DNA of 24,338 nucleotides from Bacillota bacterium (GTDB taxonomy: Bacteria > Bacillota_I > Bacilli_A > RFN20 > CAG-826). Location of the stretch: positions 1 through 24,338 of the forward strand of contig JAEZUH010000037.1 in assembly GCA_023443485.1 (NCBI GenBank), in the 5' to 3' direction. A model generated the notes under the pieces. That model was not told the DNA's origin and ran no database searches. It saw nothing but the letters and a program-made list of their open reading frames with translations. The position numbers were made by a program, and so were the translations under genes. Positions 21,702 to 24,338 of the stretch are shown here, piece after piece. Position 1 is the stretch's first letter. Every line of letters begins with the position of its first letter.

Positions 21702-24338
21702 ATGTTGAAATTCTTTAGAAAATCAAAATTAGCCGGGATGTTGTACATCCAAGTAATGGCGATACTCGTTGCTTCTGCAGTGTCATGTGTCGCTTGGTTT
21801 TCTAGTGTTCAAACTAGTATAAATACTGATATTCCTAGTTCAATTTTGACTTCTTATTTCCACTCTGGAACGGGAACTCTTTTAGATCCCTATGTTATTA
21901 CAAAACCGGTTCATTACTATAATCTTGTTAATCTTTGGGAAAATAATTACGACGGCTTTGATGTTGAAGGTGGTCCATATTTCCAACTTGGATATAAGTT
22001 CGACACCATCAACTACCAATTTGAATCTTACAATGATAGCGGCGTGCTTATCGAAGATACCTATTCCACCTATTTAAATATGAATTATTATTCAGGCAGT
22101 CGAGTTTTAACACCAATAGGAAGTGGAACTCACCCCTTTACTGGACATATCGAAGGATATGGTTTAACTGTCCAAAATGTCCATGTGTCAGGAAATGGAA
22201 GAAGCGATATTGGAATCTTTGGTTACGTAACCGCTGAGGCCACGATTGAAAATGTTTATTACGATAATGTTGTCATTGACTGTTCTACACCTGATTTGAA
22301 CGATACGACTGATTTGCATGAAGGAAGTCACCCTTATCACTCCTATGTTGGCTATCTTGCAGGACATACAGTTGATGCAAATTCATGGAGCAATGTTTAT
22401 ATTAATAATTGTCGTATTCTCAATAGCGAAGAGGCAGAATTTGCCAAAAAGAATAATTATGGATATTTTGGATGTGTTGGCGAATATGAAGAGGAAGAGC
22501 CATCATCTAATATTAATTATCAATCCACATTAAGAGCCAGCGATGTTTATGATTACTTCAATGAAACAGATCGTTATAACAATATCGCTGGAAAAGGTTT
22601 AGCCACTCGTGATACCGAATATATTGCCAGCGATGAAGATACTTTTTCTGATGCTGTTACTTCTAATGGAACTTCTTATTCAATGATCGGCGATACATCT
22701 GCAGGGAATCAAACCAAAGATTATTCATTATCGACTGTTGGCTATCAAAGTACTTCAGTAACCTATGATTTATCATATGGCACAAATCATTTAGATTTAG
22801 ATCCTTCAACAGTCGAAACCACTACATCTCCTGAAGATCAAGCTGCCACCGGATCTGCCGGCAAATATATGTACTGGGACGCAACTGCTGGGCAGTGGGT
22901 TTATTATATTACTCAAATGACTCAAGGCGGGAGTGTTGAAGTTCAATACAATTCATATTTCATCTCTTGGGATGATGTCGATGTTAGTACTGGGGCGGTT
23001 CTTGGGACTTACTACTACGGAAATGTTAACGGAACACTCACTTCTACAGTTTTTGCAACTCCTCCCACTCCAGCTAATAATCCTGATTATATTTGGGTAC
23101 TGAAGGATAGCCCATCATCGGTTGGCATCTCGAGTTTATCTAGCTCTGGCGGAACAAAAACAGTTCGTTTTTATTCCCCTGAATATGAAACATATTTATA
23201 TTGTGCCGAAGGAGGTTCTGCTAGCTCCCCTGAAGATCCAAGCATGGTATCCACTTATGCCGGCGCGACCGCTTTTACCATTGATGGACCTACTTCAAAT
23301 ATTCAATTTGGGGGAGGAACCTATTCATTTATTAACAATGGCGGCATTGGAGGTGGCGTTCCTAATTCAGTTTATCGAGCTGTCCCCTTTCATTTTTCAG
23401 GTGGTGTCACCACTTCAGAAGAAGACCCAAGCGCCAAAACATATGATCTTGTCACAGATATAACGGAATTTGTTGCTGGCGAAACATACGCTTTCGCATA
23501 TGGAACAAATGGTTCAATTAAAGCAATGAGTGCTACTCAAATGACTAATAACCGTGTCGCAATCGTTGCTTCAGCATCTAGCGGTGTATTATCGTATGCA
23601 TCCGATTTAGGCGAATTCGAATTAGTGGGAGATTCATATGGATGGTCATTTAAAGATCTCAAAAACTCGACTGAATCGACAACCAACTATCTTTGCACTC
23701 CGACTACCAGTTCAAACAGAATGACGCTTTCATCTTCTTTGAACGACAATACAAAGTACACTTTGACATTAGATTCCAACAATCAATACATTGTCCAAAA
23801 CGTGGCCTATACTTCTCGTTTCATTGCTTACAATACTCGAGAAGGCACTAATGGTTTCTTGTTTAGTTCTTATACTGTATCTAGCGGAGAGACAGAACAC
23901 ATACATTTCTACAAGTTGGATGAAGAATCAACTGGATGGATTACTACTGCGGGCGCTTTCCAGTATGAAGCCACTACTGGAGCAGTTGAAGATCAACTTG
24001 TATCCTATTCTTACGATGTTTATCGAAATCTCCCAAACGAAGTAGATTATGAGATTTTCAATATCTCAAGAGCGGAAGTCTCACTTATGGAATTCGATTT
24101 CCCTAATTCTCAAGTAACCCTCACATGGCCCGAGCCAACTGATGGAGGTTGGGAACTTGTTACAGACGATACTACATTAAGCGCTGGAGATGAGATTGTC
24201 ATCGCCGCCACAGGCTTTGACTACGCAATATCAGAAACTCAAAATTCCAATAACAGAGGTCAAGCCGCAATAACAAAAGTTAGTGAACCGCCTAGTATTA
24301 CTTTTGCCGGTGATGCTGGTGTCTGTTCTTTCATTCTC
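21702..24338 (+). CDS. Second large secreted protein, open at the right edge
   Basis: I read 879 codons from the ATG at 21702 to the window end without a stop, so the gene is partial at its 3' end. AAAGGAG lies 5 nt before the ATG, and the upstream TAA directly abuts it (TAAATG), so the two genes are cotranscribed. The N-terminus has basic residues, a hydrophobic segment and VSCVAWFSSVQT, echoing the YAWF signal of the upstream protein. Residues about 147-290 contain a beta-helix-like stretch (IGIFGYVTAEATIENVYYDN, GLUG-like). The later part has repeated strands of the type YDLVTDITEFVAGETYAFAY and WELVTDDTTLSAGDEIVIAA, seen in Firmicutes and Bacteroides surface proteins. It is Thr/Ser/Asn/Tyr-rich. 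Function unknown. Confidence 0.85.
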   Translation, partial: MLKFFRKSKLAGMLYIQVMAILVASAVSCVAWFSSVQTSINTDIPSSILTSYFHSGTGTLLDPYVITKPVHYYNLVNLWENNYDGFDVEGGPYFQLGYKFDTINYQFESYNDSGVLIEDTYSTYLNMNYYSGSRVLTPIGSGTHPFTGHIEGYGLTVQNVHVSGNGRSDIGIFGYVTAEATIENVYYDNVVIDCSTPDLNDTTDLHEGSHPYHSYVGYLAGHTVDANSWSNVYINNCRILNSEEAEFAKKNNYGYFGCVGEYEEEEPSSNINYQSTLRASDVYDYFNETDRYNNIAGKGLATRDTEYIASDEDTFSDAVTSNGTSYSMIGDTSAGNQTKDYSLSTVGYQSTSVTYDLSYGTNHLDLDPSTVETTTSPEDQAATGSAGKYMYWDATAGQWVYYITQMTQGGSVEVQYNSYFISWDDVDVSTGAVLGTYYYGNVNGTLTSTVFATPPTPANNPDYIWVLKDSPSSVGISSLSSSGGTKTVRFYSPEYETYLYCAEGGSASSPEDPSMVSTYAGATAFTIDGPTSNIQFGGGTYSFINNGGIGGGVPNSVYRAVPFHFSGGVTTSEEDPSAKTYDLVTDITEFVAGETYAFAYGTNGSIKAMSATQMTNNRVAIVASASSGVLSYASDLGEFELVGDSYGWSFKDLKNSTESTTNYLCTPTTSSNRMTLSSSLNDNTKYTLTLDSNNQYIVQNVAYTSRFIAYNTREGTNGFLFSSYTVSSGETEHIHFYKLDEESTGWITTAGAFQYEATTGAVEDQLVSYSYDVYRNLPNEVDYEIFNISRAEVSLMEFDFPNSQVTLTWPEPTDGGWELVTDDTTLSAGDEIVIAATGFDYAISETQNSNNRGQAAITKVSEPPSITFAGDAGVCSFIL

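Noticed and set aside
21892..24045. Short plus-strand open frames in the last 2.5 kb
   Set aside because: They lie in a different phase inside the continuous 879-codon frame that starts at 21702, and none has a ribosome binding site.

Overview
The window looks like a chromosomal segment from a low-GC, anaerobic Gram-positive-type bacterium, probably an uncultured Bacilli/Mollicutes-related or Erysipelotrichia-like gut lineage. The lineage is inferred from gene style, AT-rich DNA, AGGAG-type ribosome binding sites and the enzyme set (class III ribonucleotide reductase, superoxide reductase); no phylogenetic marker is present. TGA is used as a stop, so the code is standard. No tRNA, rRNA, CRISPR array, IS element or phage gene was seen.

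Layout. Positions 1-5040 (minus) hold envelope genes: a CPBP membrane protease (cut by the window edge), a divergent Lgt-like lipoprotein acyltransferase, a lipoprotein, and an operon of a zinc-ribbon membrane protein with two patatin-like hydrolases. A large membrane-anchored protein of unknown function (5148-6806, minus) faces an iron-dependent alcohol dehydrogenase (plus). Positions 8114-10346 (minus) are a compact nucleotide operon: dCMP deaminase, FolD, a divergent ThyX-like protein and a HIT protein. Next come a NrdG-type radical SAM activase (plus) and, convergent with it, an operon of class III ribonucleotide reductase with a fused thioredoxin-like domain and a thioredoxin reductase-like flavoprotein lacking the usual NADPH motifs (11124-14397, minus). 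The dNTP theme therefore spans about 6 kb: dCMP to dUMP, methylene-THF supply, a candidate dTMP step, and NTP reduction.

Positions 14643-18407 carry a GH13 enzyme overlapping a PHP phosphatase, a desulfoferrodoxin (minus) and a stand-alone ATP-grasp ligase.

From 18521 to the end is a surface-protein locus: a clear promoter, a candidate cyclic-di-GMP-I riboswitch whose 3' end overlaps an intrinsic terminator, a 1010-aa protein with six Ig-like repeats and a lamin tail domain, and, directly abutting it, a second very large secreted protein still open at the right edge. If the riboswitch call is right, c-di-GMP controls production of two large surface proteins, probably as an ON switch.
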